Shown here: positions 16,954-25,003 of the stretch, piece after piece
Layout of the letters: every line of letters starts with the position of its first letter
How positions within the stretch are numbered: position 1 is the first letter of the stretch
NCBI GenBank assembly: GCA_026390555.1
Contig: JAPLFS010000035.1
Span: forward strand, 61,271 to 125,270
Source: Pseudomonadota bacterium
Lineage (GTDB): Bacteria; Bdellovibrionota_C; UBA2361; OMII01
Reading direction: 5' to 3'
DNA length: 64,000 nt
Program-made: the position numbers and the translations under genes
The notes under the pieces: generated by a model
What the model was told of the DNA's origin: nothing
Databases searched by the model: none
What the model saw: the letters and a program-made list of their open reading frames with translations, nothing else

Positions 16954-18600
16954 ATGACGAATTTTGGAGCAAAGATACTAGGCAGTTCCATCAGCTCTCT
17001 GACTGCGCAGCAAGCCCTTATTGCGAATAGCTCCAATAATATCGCTAACGTTAATACCCCCGGCTATACCCGCAGGCAGGTTGAGATTGAAAGCCGGGTG
17101 GATGTCGCTAATATCGGCAATATCCTGCAGATAGGCAGTGGAGTACAGCTTGGTAATATTAAGCGTTATACCGATGAGTTCCTAGAGAGCCAGCTACGTT
17201 CTGCTTCGAGTAAAAAAGGTCAAGCAGATGTGCGTAACGATTATCTCTCAAGGGTTGAGGTCTCCTTTGCGCTTGATGGCCCGCAGTCGACAGTAGGTTC
17301 TGCACTTAATAATTTCTACTCTGCTGTTAATCAGGTTGGCATTAATCCATCCAACGTTGATCTGCGCATCAACTTGATGCAACGGGGAGAGGACCTGATC
17401 GCCAATATTCACTCTACGTATGCAACGATCGCCGGAGCACAATCTGAGCTTAATCACCGTGTTCCACTTGAGATTAATACGGTGAACTCCTTTACAACAC
17501 AGATTGCACAACTTAACGGTTTAATCACCCAACGAGAGGCTGCTGGTGTAATAGCAATCGACGAACGCGACCAGCGCGATACAGTACTTACTAAGTTATC
17601 TGAAAAACTTTCCTTTACGACCCTAGAAACCGCCAATGGAATGCTCAATTGCTATCTGGACAACGGATTTCCCCTTGTAAATCAGGAGACCTCGCGCAAC
17701 CTTACGGCAACAAGCGCCCCTAGCTTCGCTGCAAGCACACTGCCACGCTCGCTATCGGGTGAGGTGCTTGGTTATGTGACCTATGATTTCGGCTCAGCAA
17801 CTGCTCCCTCGCATCTTGATCTCACACAACTACTTAAGAATGGTTCCGGTACGTTGGCAGGTATCCTACAAATGAGGGGAACGACCGACCCTTTAAACAC
17901 CTCCCCATTCGAGGCCGAAGGGGACCTGGTTTCAATGGCATCACGCATTGAAGCGTTAACACGCGGTCTTCTTACAAAGGCTAATCAGACCTATCTTGGG
18001 GTTGATGAAGATACCGTAACGGCAGGATTCCAATCGAACGCAGGCGACCTAAATGGAAACTCCCCCGGGGTATTCGGGCTCTTTGACTTTGATTTTTCAG
18101 GGGTTAAGGATGTTGATGGTGATGGAATCCCATCGTTGAGTGACCTGACGAGCACCACCCCATTGATAAGCAATTTTTCGAGCCTAATAAAGCTAGGCTT
18201 TACGAATCCAGCGGAGTTCGCAGCGGCTCGTGATAACGATCCGGCTAGTGGGTCTAAGGTCTTTCCGCCGGGGGACGGGCAGAATGCGGCGGCGGTTGCG
18301 GCGTTACGCAGCACATCATCTGCCTTTGCACTTGGAAACTTTTCGTTTTCCGGCACCATGGAGGAGCTCTATAACTCCTCTGTCAGCTATGTAGGAAATG
18401 CCAAGGCTGCCGCGCAACTTGCGGTGCAGGTTTCTGATGCAAATCTGTTGAGCGCTTCAAATAAGCGTGATGAGTTCTCTGCAGTCAGTTTAGATGAGGA
18501 GTTTGCGAATCTTATTAAGTACCAGAAAGCCTTTCAGGCCTCTGCGCGTATGATTAAGACAGCGGGTGAATTACTAGATCAGATAGTGAGCCTTATATGA
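16954..18600 (+). CDS. flgK: Flagellar hook-associated protein 1, FlgK
   Basis: 548 residues from ATG 16954. The N-terminus ILGSSISSLTAQQALIANSS with NNIANVNTPGYTRRQVEIES is the standard HAP1 start, and the C-terminus has the rod/hook family helix DEEFANLIKYQKAFQASARM. FlgK forms the hook-filament junction with FlgL. A sigma-54 promoter lies 61 bases upstream. The stop overlaps flgL by four bases. The gene has been parted from flgN by a 3-kb accessory islet. Confidence 0.95.
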   Translation: MTNFGAKILGSSISSLTAQQALIANSSNNIANVNTPGYTRRQVEIESRVDVANIGNILQIGSGVQLGNIKRYTDEFLESQLRSASSKKGQADVRNDYLSRVEVSFALDGPQSTVGSALNNFYSAVNQVGINPSNVDLRINLMQRGEDLIANIHSTYATIAGAQSELNHRVPLEINTVNSFTTQIAQLNGLITQREAAGVIAIDERDQRDTVLTKLSEKLSFTTLETANGMLNCYLDNGFPLVNQETSRNLTATSAPSFAASTLPRSLSGEVLGYVTYDFGSATAPSHLDLTQLLKNGSGTLAGILQMRGTTDPLNTSPFEAEGDLVSMASRIEALTRGLLTKANQTYLGVDEDTVTAGFQSNAGDLNGNSPGVFGLFDFDFSGVKDVDGDGIPSLSDLTSTTPLISNFSSLIKLGFTNPAEFAAARDNDPASGSKVFPPGDGQNAAAVAALRSTSSAFALGNFSFSGTMEELYNSSVSYVGNAKAAAQLAVQVSDANLLSASNKRDEFSAVSLDEEFANLIKYQKAFQASARMIKTAGELLDQIVSLI

Positions 18601-19583
18601 CACGAATCTCAGAAACACAGGCGCAGCGCCAACTAGTTTCACGCACAATTGAGAATAAAAAACGGGTGAACACCTTCGCCAATCAAGTAGCAAGCGGAGT
18701 TAAGGCTGCGTTACCTAGTGATTCAGTGGATGCTGGTACCATCGCCCGCTATAAGCATACCCTTGATAAGATCGATTCTTACACGACCACGATTCAACGC
18801 ACCAAGAGTTTTCTTACCTTTCAGGACGATGTATTAAGTCAGGCTAGCGATCTGCTTGTGCGTGCCAAGGAGATCGCCCAGCAGGGAGCGAATGGATCGG
18901 TCAATAATACGGCCCGAGCACATCTGGCGGAAGAGGTCTATCAGATCCGTGATCATATGGCGAGTTTGGCCAATTCTACCTATCAGAGTCGTTTTGTTTA
19001 TGGAGGAGCGGATGACGACGATCCGCCCTATGATGTGGCCGCATATACCGAGCCAAGCAGTGGCCCAGCCCAGACCCGCTACGTTTTTGATGCTGAGTTA
19101 GGTACCGCTACAATTAACACCTTGAATGTTACCGATGACCTTTCGATAGCTATGAACACTCCGGCCAATAAGGTTTTTGGAGGTGCGATTGAGGCTCTAG
19201 AGCGGTTGGGTCGTTCTCTTGCTGGATACAGCACTACGCCTAGCTCCGGAACGCCAGATGGTGGTGGGGTAGCTTACACATTTCCGACCGACTATCAGAC
19301 CCAGACGGCAGCTATTCTTAGCTCTATCAATCAGCTCAACGTGTCGAGAGACAACGATATTCTGCCAGAGCGTGTTAGTGTTGGAGGAAGATTGCGACGA
19401 CTTGAGACCGGGGAATCGCTTCTTAGTCTTACTAAAAATAGCGCCCTTGAGGTGCTCTCCCGTATCCAGGATGCCGATGAGACCGAGTCCGCTGCTAACC
19501 TGGCGCAGGCACAGACCGCCTTACAGGCCTCTTATGCCGTAACTGCTAAGGTGCTAAGGCTCACTATTCTCGATTATATCTAG
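18597..19583 (+). CDS. flgL: Flagellar hook-associated protein 3, FlgL
   Basis: 328 residues of the flagellin-like HAP3 family. The N-terminal helical domain starts TRISETQAQRQLVSRTIENK and continues with NQVASGVKAALPSDS. A conserved LVRAKEIAQQGANGS segment lies near residue 90, and the C-terminal coiled coil has ESAANLAQAQTALQASYAVT. FlgL is the second junction protein between hook and filament. ATGA overlap couples it to flgK. No flagellin gene follows; the next genes belong to a different operon. Confidence 0.93.
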   Translation: MTRISETQAQRQLVSRTIENKKRVNTFANQVASGVKAALPSDSVDAGTIARYKHTLDKIDSYTTTIQRTKSFLTFQDDVLSQASDLLVRAKEIAQQGANGSVNNTARAHLAEEVYQIRDHMASLANSTYQSRFVYGGADDDDPPYDVAAYTEPSSGPAQTRYVFDAELGTATINTLNVTDDLSIAMNTPANKVFGGAIEALERLGRSLAGYSTTPSSGTPDGGGVAYTFPTDYQTQTAAILSSINQLNVSRDNDILPERVSVGGRLRRLETGESLLSLTKNSALEVLSRIQDADETESAANLAQAQTALQASYAVTAKVLRLTILDYI

Positions 19584-19610
19584 CATTTAGATCTCCTCTG
19601 TCCACCCCCT

Positions 19611-19657
19611 TTGACAACTTGTAAGAGAAGGGGAATGCTAACTAGCATTCATAGGAG
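19611..19657 (+). promoter_or_regulatory. Putative promoter and palindromic operator before the thioredoxin-GT2-bshB1 operon
   Basis: A consensus -35 hexamer TTGACA (19611-19616) is followed at 17-18 bases by a weak -10 candidate. A perfect 8-bp inverted repeat GAATGCTA-AC-TAGCATTC lies at 19633-19650. It overlaps the predicted -10 and ends directly before the AGGAGG ribosome binding site. The position suits a repressor operator or a leader hairpin. The -10 element is poor, so the promoter is tentative. Confidence 0.4.
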
Positions 19658-19663
19658 GCACAT

Positions 19664-20254
19664 ATGGCAGCATTACAGCTTTTTGATCAGAGGATGGAAC
19701 TTTGGAGGCGCTCGTTTGAGCAAGCTCTTTCGTTTGACCGATTTATAGCGCAGGCAGAGCCCGCCCATAGAGAGCGCTGGGCTAGGTACCGGGAGCAGGT
19801 TGCGCTTAGTGCGGCTCAACATAAGCTATTATCACACTTTACTCGCACGTTAAATGTGTTGGTCTTGGCTGGCACGTGGTGTGGTGATTGCGCTCGGCAG
19901 TGCCCGATGCTGGCTGCTATAAGTGCGGTAACCCCAAAGATCGATCTCAGGTTCGTTGATAATCAGAGTAATGTAGAGCTTAGAGATGAGCTGCGAATTC
20001 ATGGTGCTGCACGTGTTCCGGCGACCATTGTACTCTCGGAGGATATGTTTGAGGTGAGCCGTGCATCAGATCGCACCCTCTCTGTATATCGCCGCAAGGC
20101 TCAGAATGAGCTTGGCGCTGCGTGTGATGCGGGCATTGTACTACCTCCAGCGGATGAGCTAGCTTTAGAGCTAAATGAGTGGGTTGAATATTTCGAGCGT
20201 GCGCACCTTATGCTCAGAGTTTCGCCTTTCCTGCGCACGCGTCATAACGACTAG
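19664..20254 (+). CDS. Thioredoxin-fold protein with CGDC active site
   Basis: 196 residues. A thioredoxin-like core has beta strand NVLVLAGTWCGDCARQCPML with the CxxC motif CGDC near residues 73-76, and the cis-proline loop RVPATIV near 124. About 60 residues of helix precede the core and a helical tail of about 50 follows. It has no signal peptide, so it is cytosolic. The AGGAGG site six bases before ATG 19664 is strong. It is the first gene of a four-gene operon that includes a BshB1-type deacetylase, so a thiol-redox role linked to that pathway is plausible but inferred. Confidence 0.75.
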   Translation: MAALQLFDQRMELWRRSFEQALSFDRFIAQAEPAHRERWARYREQVALSAAQHKLLSHFTRTLNVLVLAGTWCGDCARQCPMLAAISAVTPKIDLRFVDNQSNVELRDELRIHGAARVPATIVLSEDMFEVSRASDRTLSVYRRKAQNELGAACDAGIVLPPADELALELNEWVEYFERAHLMLRVSPFLRTRHND

Positions 20255-20255
20255 T

Positions 20256-20960
20256 ATGCGTCAGATAGTTCTTATTCCTGTTTATAATGAAGAGGAGCAC
20301 CTGCAGGGTCTCTTGGGGCGTCTGCGAGAGATCTACGAGGGCGATGTGCTTTTTGTTGATGATGGTTCGATAGATTGCTCGCCGCAACTCTTACGAGAGC
20401 TAGAGAGCTCCAATACCCGTATTATTATGCAGCCTGAAAACCGTGGATATGGAGCTACCTTGCTACGTGGATTCTCTGAAGTAATCAGAGCTGGATATGA
20501 TTACGTAATTACTATGGACTCGGATGGGCAGCATCGACCCGACTGGATCCCTGAATTTTTTGAAGAGGCGATAGGCTGGGATGTGGTCTCAGGTAGTAGA
20601 TATCTGCACGAGATCGAGGGAAATGAATCGGCACCGACCGATCGGCGTGAGATCAACACGAAGATCACGGCACTTGTTAATGAAATAACCGGATTTTCAC
20701 TGACAGATGCTTTTTGTGGCTTTAAAGCGTACAGGGTAGCTGAGCTTGCAAAGTTGCAATTATCTGAAATGGGTTACGCTATGCCGCTACAGCTCTGGTT
20801 GCAGGCAAAACATTTCGGACTCCGTGTTACAGAGCGGCCTGTCTCTCGTATTTACGACGATCCGGATAGAAGATTTGGAAATGGGCTTGATAATCCTGAT
20901 GTTAGGATGCAATTTTACCTGGACACGATCAGCAGGGAGCGAAAGATATGGAGCATATAG
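20256..20960 (+). CDS. GT2 family glycosyltransferase (dolichol-phosphate mannosyltransferase-like)
   Basis: 234 residues from ATG 20256, one base after the thioredoxin stop. GT-A fold motifs are IPVYNEEEHLQGLLGRL, VDDGSIDCSPQLL and YDYVITMDSDGQHRPDWIPE, containing the DxD-type metal site. The family includes polyprenyl-phosphate sugar synthases. It has no C-terminal membrane segments. Its last 13 bases overlap the start of the bshB1-like gene, which ties it tightly to that operon. The acceptor is unknown. BshA-type enzymes are GT4, not GT2, so this is not a recognised BshA. Confidence 0.8.
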   Translation: MRQIVLIPVYNEEEHLQGLLGRLREIYEGDVLFVDDGSIDCSPQLLRELESSNTRIIMQPENRGYGATLLRGFSEVIRAGYDYVITMDSDGQHRPDWIPEFFEEAIGWDVVSGSRYLHEIEGNESAPTDRREINTKITALVNEITGFSLTDAFCGFKAYRVAELAKLQLSEMGYAMPLQLWLQAKHFGLRVTERPVSRIYDDPDRRFGNGLDNPDVRMQFYLDTISRERKIWSI

Positions 20961-21640
20961 CCTTAGTTATTGCGCCGCATCCAGATGATGCAGAGATTGC
21001 GATGGGTGGAACCATAGCGGCGCTTATCTCTCAGGGAGTGCGTATAGTAGTGCTAGACCTTACCGATGGTGAGCCTACTCCGTTTGGTTCCCCTGAAATT
21101 CGAGCGCGTGAAACAAGGGAGGCCTCGCAGGTGCTTGGAGTAGTAGAGCGGCGCACGCTCGGAATCAAAAACAGGGAGATCTTCGATACAGTAGACAACA
21201 GGAATGCGATTGCCGCAGTTATCCGAGAGGTTCGACCAACGCTGCTCTTTGCACCCTACTGGGAGGATGCACATCCAGATCACGTTCAGGCTAGCGCCCT
21301 GGTTGATGCGGCCCGCTTTTACTCAAAGTTCGTTAAGAGCGAGATACCGCATGAGCCATGGTATCCTAAAAAGCAGCTCTACTTTTTTTCAACTCATCTT
21401 AAGGTGCGTGTTTCTCCCTCGTTTATCTATGATATCTCGCCGTTTATTGAACAGAAGATTACAGCACTTAACGCATACAGATCGCAGTTTTATGATAATA
21501 CTAAAAACATAGGACGGATAAGCGAAATCCGGAGAGAGGCACTTTATTGGGGAGATCAGATCGGTGTTGCAGCAGGGGAGCCGTTCGTATCACGCGAGGC
21601 GCTGCGTCTTGATCAAAGCGGGTCAATCTTTAACTTATGA
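20948..21640 (+). CDS. bshB1: BshB1-type PIG-L deacetylase (bacillithiol pathway N-acetylglucosaminyl-malate deacetylase)
   Basis: 230 residues of the PIG-L/LmbE fold. The zinc site is visible as APHPDDAEIAMGGT near residues 7-21 and EDAHPDHVQAS near 108-118. BshB1-type features follow: VLDLTDGEPTPFGSPEIRARE in two parts, QLYFFSTHL, 'ALNAYRSQFY' and the C-terminal GEPFVSREALRL. In Firmicutes BshB1 removes the acetyl group from GlcNAc-malate to give GlcN-malate, the precursor of bacillithiol. The stop overlaps the next gene by four bases. A related deacetylase of another glycoconjugate is possible, though the C-terminal signature favours BshB1. Confidence 0.78.
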   Translation: MEHIALVIAPHPDDAEIAMGGTIAALISQGVRIVVLDLTDGEPTPFGSPEIRARETREASQVLGVVERRTLGIKNREIFDTVDNRNAIAAVIREVRPTLLFAPYWEDAHPDHVQASALVDAARFYSKFVKSEIPHEPWYPKKQLYFFSTHLKVRVSPSFIYDISPFIEQKITALNAYRSQFYDNTKNIGRISEIRREALYWGDQIGVAAGEPFVSREALRLDQSGSIFNL

Positions 21641-23085
21641 GCGGCGATTATCAGGATATTAAAGACACTATTGAACCTCCGTATGGTGAGTGGAGCGAGA
21701 TATTGTCGGCTAACCTGAGCATGCTTGAGGGATTTAACCAGCTAGCGAGGCAGGAGATCCGTAGCGAGGTGTTTGTGAAAGCGCAGCGCTATACAGCGGA
21801 GCTTGTAATACGTGCCTTAAAGAGCGGCATCCAGATCGCCCCTATACCCAATGACGATAGGCCTGATAGCGCCGTTATAATGACGGGGCATCAGCCCATT
21901 ATCTACCATTCAGGCTTATTGATTAAAGAGCAGTTGCTTGTACAGGCCGCAGATAATCTCTCTGCTACTCCCGTTAATGTAATTATAGATACAGACGCAG
22001 GAGATGCCGGAAAGGTAACGTGGCCTCTAATTAGAAATGGAGAGCTAGCTATTCAGCAGGGTAGCCTGGTTAGAGGCGAGGGGGCGTTGTTTATAGAGCA
22101 GCAGGTTGCAGCGAAGCCGCAACTTATAGAGCTGTTTGGTCGCATTAAAGGTGATTTAAGAGAGGCTAAGTTAGATAAGGCAGCGCTCAGTGTTGGGCAG
22201 GTAGAGAAACTTTACCTAGCGCTTGCTGGCGAGCCGATTAGCGTTGCTAATTCAATCGTGCGGCGATCTATCACCGGATATCTGCCATTAGAGATACCAC
22301 TCTCTGTTATTAGCGCACTACCGGCGGTGCAGCGCTGGCTTCTTGCGATAGTTAAGGATGGGGCAAGGTGTGCTGCAACATATAATCAGACCCTTGATGC
22401 ATATAGATTGAGCCATAAGATAAAAAATGGGGCTAATCCCTTTCCAAATATGAAGATTGACGGCTCTACGATAGAGCTCCCACTCTGGAGAGTTGATAGA
22501 GCTGGGCGATATCCTATCGTACTCAAAGGGGGCGAGCCGTTCGAGTTGGCGAATGGAGAGACCCTCGCTCCACGCGGTGGTATAGTTACCCTGCTTTTGC
22601 GGGGATACTGCTCGGAGCTCTTTATTCATGGACTTGGAGGAGCCAGGTACGATCGGTTCGTGGATGAATTTGCGCTGCGATACCTTGGACATTCACTGCC
22701 GAGCTTTGTTGTGGCGAGTCGCACACGACATCTATTTCCAGAAAAAGTAGAGGAGATCTCGCAAGCGATTGAACTAAAGCAACACTTTAAGGAGATCGTC
22801 TCACATACTGAAAAATTTCTAGGGCAAGGGCTCTTTAGCTCTGAAGAGGAGCAGGGGCTTCTTTTTCGTATAAGCGAGCGCCGAGAGTTGCTAGGGCTGT
22901 TGCATGCAGCATCCTGTGATGCTGAAAGGAGTGTGGCTGCAAAGCAGCTTAACGAGCTGAATAAAGGTGTTAAAGCTACCCTTGAGCAGAGCTCGCTATA
23001 TCAGCGAGTGCAAAGTCATGGGTTGGATGAAAGATCTCTGCAATTATGGAGCGATAGGGAGTTCCCATACTTTTTCTGGAGCTAG
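21637..23085 (+). CDS. Distant BshC-like protein (candidate cysteine ligase), uncharacterised
   Basis: 482 residues, shorter than typical BshC (about 540). Near residue 80 the segment VIMTGHQPIIYHSGLLIKEQ resembles the BshC pattern TGQQxGLFxGPLxxxxK, followed by NVIIDTDAGD in place of the usual acidic loop. A later region ELFIHGLGGARYDRFVDEFA is typical of a family of long uncharacterised proteins next to bshB1-like genes. The C-terminus has coiled-coil segments, as BshC does. BshC adds cysteine to GlcN-malate. The assignment rests on that weak motif match and on coupling to bshB1. No bshA is in the window. Confidence 0.5.
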   Translation: MSGDYQDIKDTIEPPYGEWSEILSANLSMLEGFNQLARQEIRSEVFVKAQRYTAELVIRALKSGIQIAPIPNDDRPDSAVIMTGHQPIIYHSGLLIKEQLLVQAADNLSATPVNVIIDTDAGDAGKVTWPLIRNGELAIQQGSLVRGEGALFIEQQVAAKPQLIELFGRIKGDLREAKLDKAALSVGQVEKLYLALAGEPISVANSIVRRSITGYLPLEIPLSVISALPAVQRWLLAIVKDGARCAATYNQTLDAYRLSHKIKNGANPFPNMKIDGSTIELPLWRVDRAGRYPIVLKGGEPFELANGETLAPRGGIVTLLLRGYCSELFIHGLGGARYDRFVDEFALRYLGHSLPSFVVASRTRHLFPEKVEEISQAIELKQHFKEIVSHTEKFLGQGLFSSEEEQGLLFRISERRELLGLLHAASCDAERSVAAKQLNELNKGVKATLEQSSLYQRVQSHGLDERSLQLWSDREFPYFFWS

Positions 23086-24011
23086 TAGAGATAATGGATC
23101 AGATCGTTGTCCGGTTCAGAGAGGCTACAACTACCGATAGAGAGGTGCGCCTGAGAGCGTGCCTGTAGCAACTGCTCTTTGGAGATCTGTAGATCTTTAA
23201 AGAGCAATCCAGATGCAAAGGAGAAAGCCTCCATTGAGCTATTTTGTAAAAGTTCAATCAGTATTTCAAGTGGGGCTTTTGCCCCAAGGGTCCGTCTAAA
23301 CATGACTGCGGCCGCAAGGTTCAGGAACCCGATAGGATAGGGGTTTCGCGCCTGATCTACTATCGGATGATGAAGTCCTCCGGTTACCTTGAGGGAGATC
23401 TTAGCATCGGCTGATTCGATAATCGCCTGAGCGAGGGTTGGCGCTTCGATGCCGGCCGGCCCGCTACAACGACATTTAAGAGCGACATTACTCCCTAGCT
23501 TAGAGATCTCGCGTATGGTTTCTTTTAACGTTGAGCGCCACGAATCGGTCGAAAGGTCGGGTTCAAGAGCAAGAAGTATCTGATTAGTGCTGGTGTAATC
23601 TTTGAATGCTGCGAGCGTGCCTGTTAAAGAGGCTGGGGTTACCTTCGCTTCAATCGAGGAGATTCGACAATTTATATCTCCAGAGGGGGGGGGTACCGAG
23701 AGCCTCTGAGCCACATTAATTACCTCCGCGTGCTCCTCGGTTGCGAGTAGGCAGATAGTAAGCGTGCTTTTAAAGCCATAGCTTTTAAAATCACAGTCAC
23801 TCAGCTTTATATCGAGTAAGTTACGAGCATGTTGAGTATCTAACACTAGATCGCATGCCACTAGCCACGGTCGTTCTAGCGTCGAGGAGAGATCTGCGCT
23901 TTCCCGTAGGGCTTCTGCGAAGGAGCGCGAGGCGGGTGGAAACATACCAGCATAGTCGAAGAGTCGCTCAAGCATTATATCTAGTGTGAGTGTTCTATCG
24001 ATCGCTATCAT
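23082..24011 (-). CDS. Conserved protein of unknown function in the tyrosine-catabolism operon
   Basis: 309 residues without signal peptide or membrane segments. The N-terminus carries LERLFDYAGMFPPASRSFAE, and the C-terminal half has KISLKVTGGLHHP and ARNPYPIGFLNLAAAVM. Conserved strand-loop pieces (KCRCSGPAGIEAP, SLKVTGG) suggest a barrel-like enzyme, but I recognise no named family. It is the last gene of the HPPD-FAH transcript; its start overlaps the FAH stop by four bases. It sits where some tyrosine operons place hmgA or maiA, but it resembles neither by eye. It converges with the BshC-like gene, overlapping its stop by four bases. Confidence 0.6.
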   Translation of the reverse strand: MIAIDRTLTLDIMLERLFDYAGMFPPASRSFAEALRESADLSSTLERPWLVACDLVLDTQHARNLLDIKLSDCDFKSYGFKSTLTICLLATEEHAEVINVAQRLSVPPPSGDINCRISSIEAKVTPASLTGTLAAFKDYTSTNQILLALEPDLSTDSWRSTLKETIREISKLGSNVALKCRCSGPAGIEAPTLAQAIIESADAKISLKVTGGLHHPIVDQARNPYPIGFLNLAAAVMFRRTLGAKAPLEILIELLQNSSMEAFSFASGLLFKDLQISKEQLLQARSQAHLSIGSCSLSEPDNDLIHYLY

Positions 24012-25003
24012 CTCTTTATCTGCCGTACCACTTGATCGATTGAGCCAAAGATATTGGTCTCCCTGAGACTCATTGAGATCTTGATACGGTCCCCATCTTT
24101 TAGGTAGGGGGTCGTTATCGTTCCAGAGTTAATCTTCTCAAGCATGCGCCGCTCAACTATGCAACTTGAGCCTAACGAGGCATCTGTGTTTGAGACCGTA
24201 CCGCTTCCGATAATAGTGCCTGCGCCGAGAGCTCGAGTCTTAGTTGCGTGTTCAATCAATTGCAGAAAGGAGAAGTGCATCTCACCGGCATTAGGAGAGC
24301 CGAAGAGCTCGTTATTTAGATAGGTTTCAAGGGGCAGATGAACCCTGCCATCGCGCCAAGTATCTTTGAGCTCCTCCGGTGTAACGACGAAGGGCGAAAA
24401 AGAGGAGGGGGGTTTGCCGTGAAAGAAGCCGAATCCTGTCGACAACTCCCTAGGGATAAGCTCACGAAGGCTTATATCGTTCATTAGCATGATAAGCTTA
24501 ATGTGTTGCAAAGCCTCTGGGGCAGTAGTTCCTTGCGGAACTGCATCGGTAATGATTGCAACCTCTGATTCAAAATCAACTCCATAAGCTGGATCAAGTA
24601 ACGGTATGTCGTCAAAAGGTGACAGTAGGCCCTCGCTGGCACCTTGATACATAAGGGGGATCGTAAGGAGATCCTCTGGCAGCTCAGCATTGCGAGCCTT
24701 TCGCACCAGCTTTATATGTTGCACATAGGCGCTACCATCGAGGAGGGTCCAGCTACGGGGCAGCGGTGCGCAAAATACAACCTGCTCAGTTGATACGGTA
24801 TGTGACCAATATCCGGCGCGCAGTTGGGCATCTATATTTTGCAGCTTCGCGCTAGAGGAGCCCCACGATTCAAGCGCTTGTCTTAAGGAAGAGAACTGGA
24901 CATCTGGCAGAATCGCTACTGTTAAGCGATTTGGATGAATGATTACGAGCTGCCCATCCAGCTCTAGGCCGGGAACCTTACTGCGGATTGAGGCTAGGAT
25001 CAT
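24008..25003 (-). CDS. Fumarylacetoacetate hydrolase family protein
   Basis: 331 residues of the longer bacterial FAH family. Motifs: LLDGSAYVQHIKLVRKAR, LMYQGASEGL, GVDFESEVAII (metal-binding E-x-E), LIMLMNDISLREL, GKPPSSFSPFVVTPEEL and GSGTVSNTD. The enzyme cleaves fumarylacetoacetate to fumarate and acetoacetate in the last step of tyrosine degradation. The variant LDGSAYVQH replaces the DFYSS segment of animal FAH, as in many proteobacterial homologues that sit beside hpd. It overlaps both neighbours by four bases, so three genes form one translation-coupled operon. Confidence 0.87.
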   Translation of the reverse strand: MILASIRSKVPGLELDGQLVIIHPNRLTVAILPDVQFSSLRQALESWGSSSAKLQNIDAQLRAGYWSHTVSTEQVVFCAPLPRSWTLLDGSAYVQHIKLVRKARNAELPEDLLTIPLMYQGASEGLLSPFDDIPLLDPAYGVDFESEVAIITDAVPQGTTAPEALQHIKLIMLMNDISLRELIPRELSTGFGFFHGKPPSSFSPFVVTPEELKDTWRDGRVHLPLETYLNNELFGSPNAGEMHFSFLQLIEHATKTRALGAGTIIGSGTVSNTDASLGSSCIVERRMLEKINSGTITTPYLKDGDRIKISMSLRETNIFGSIDQVVRQIKR

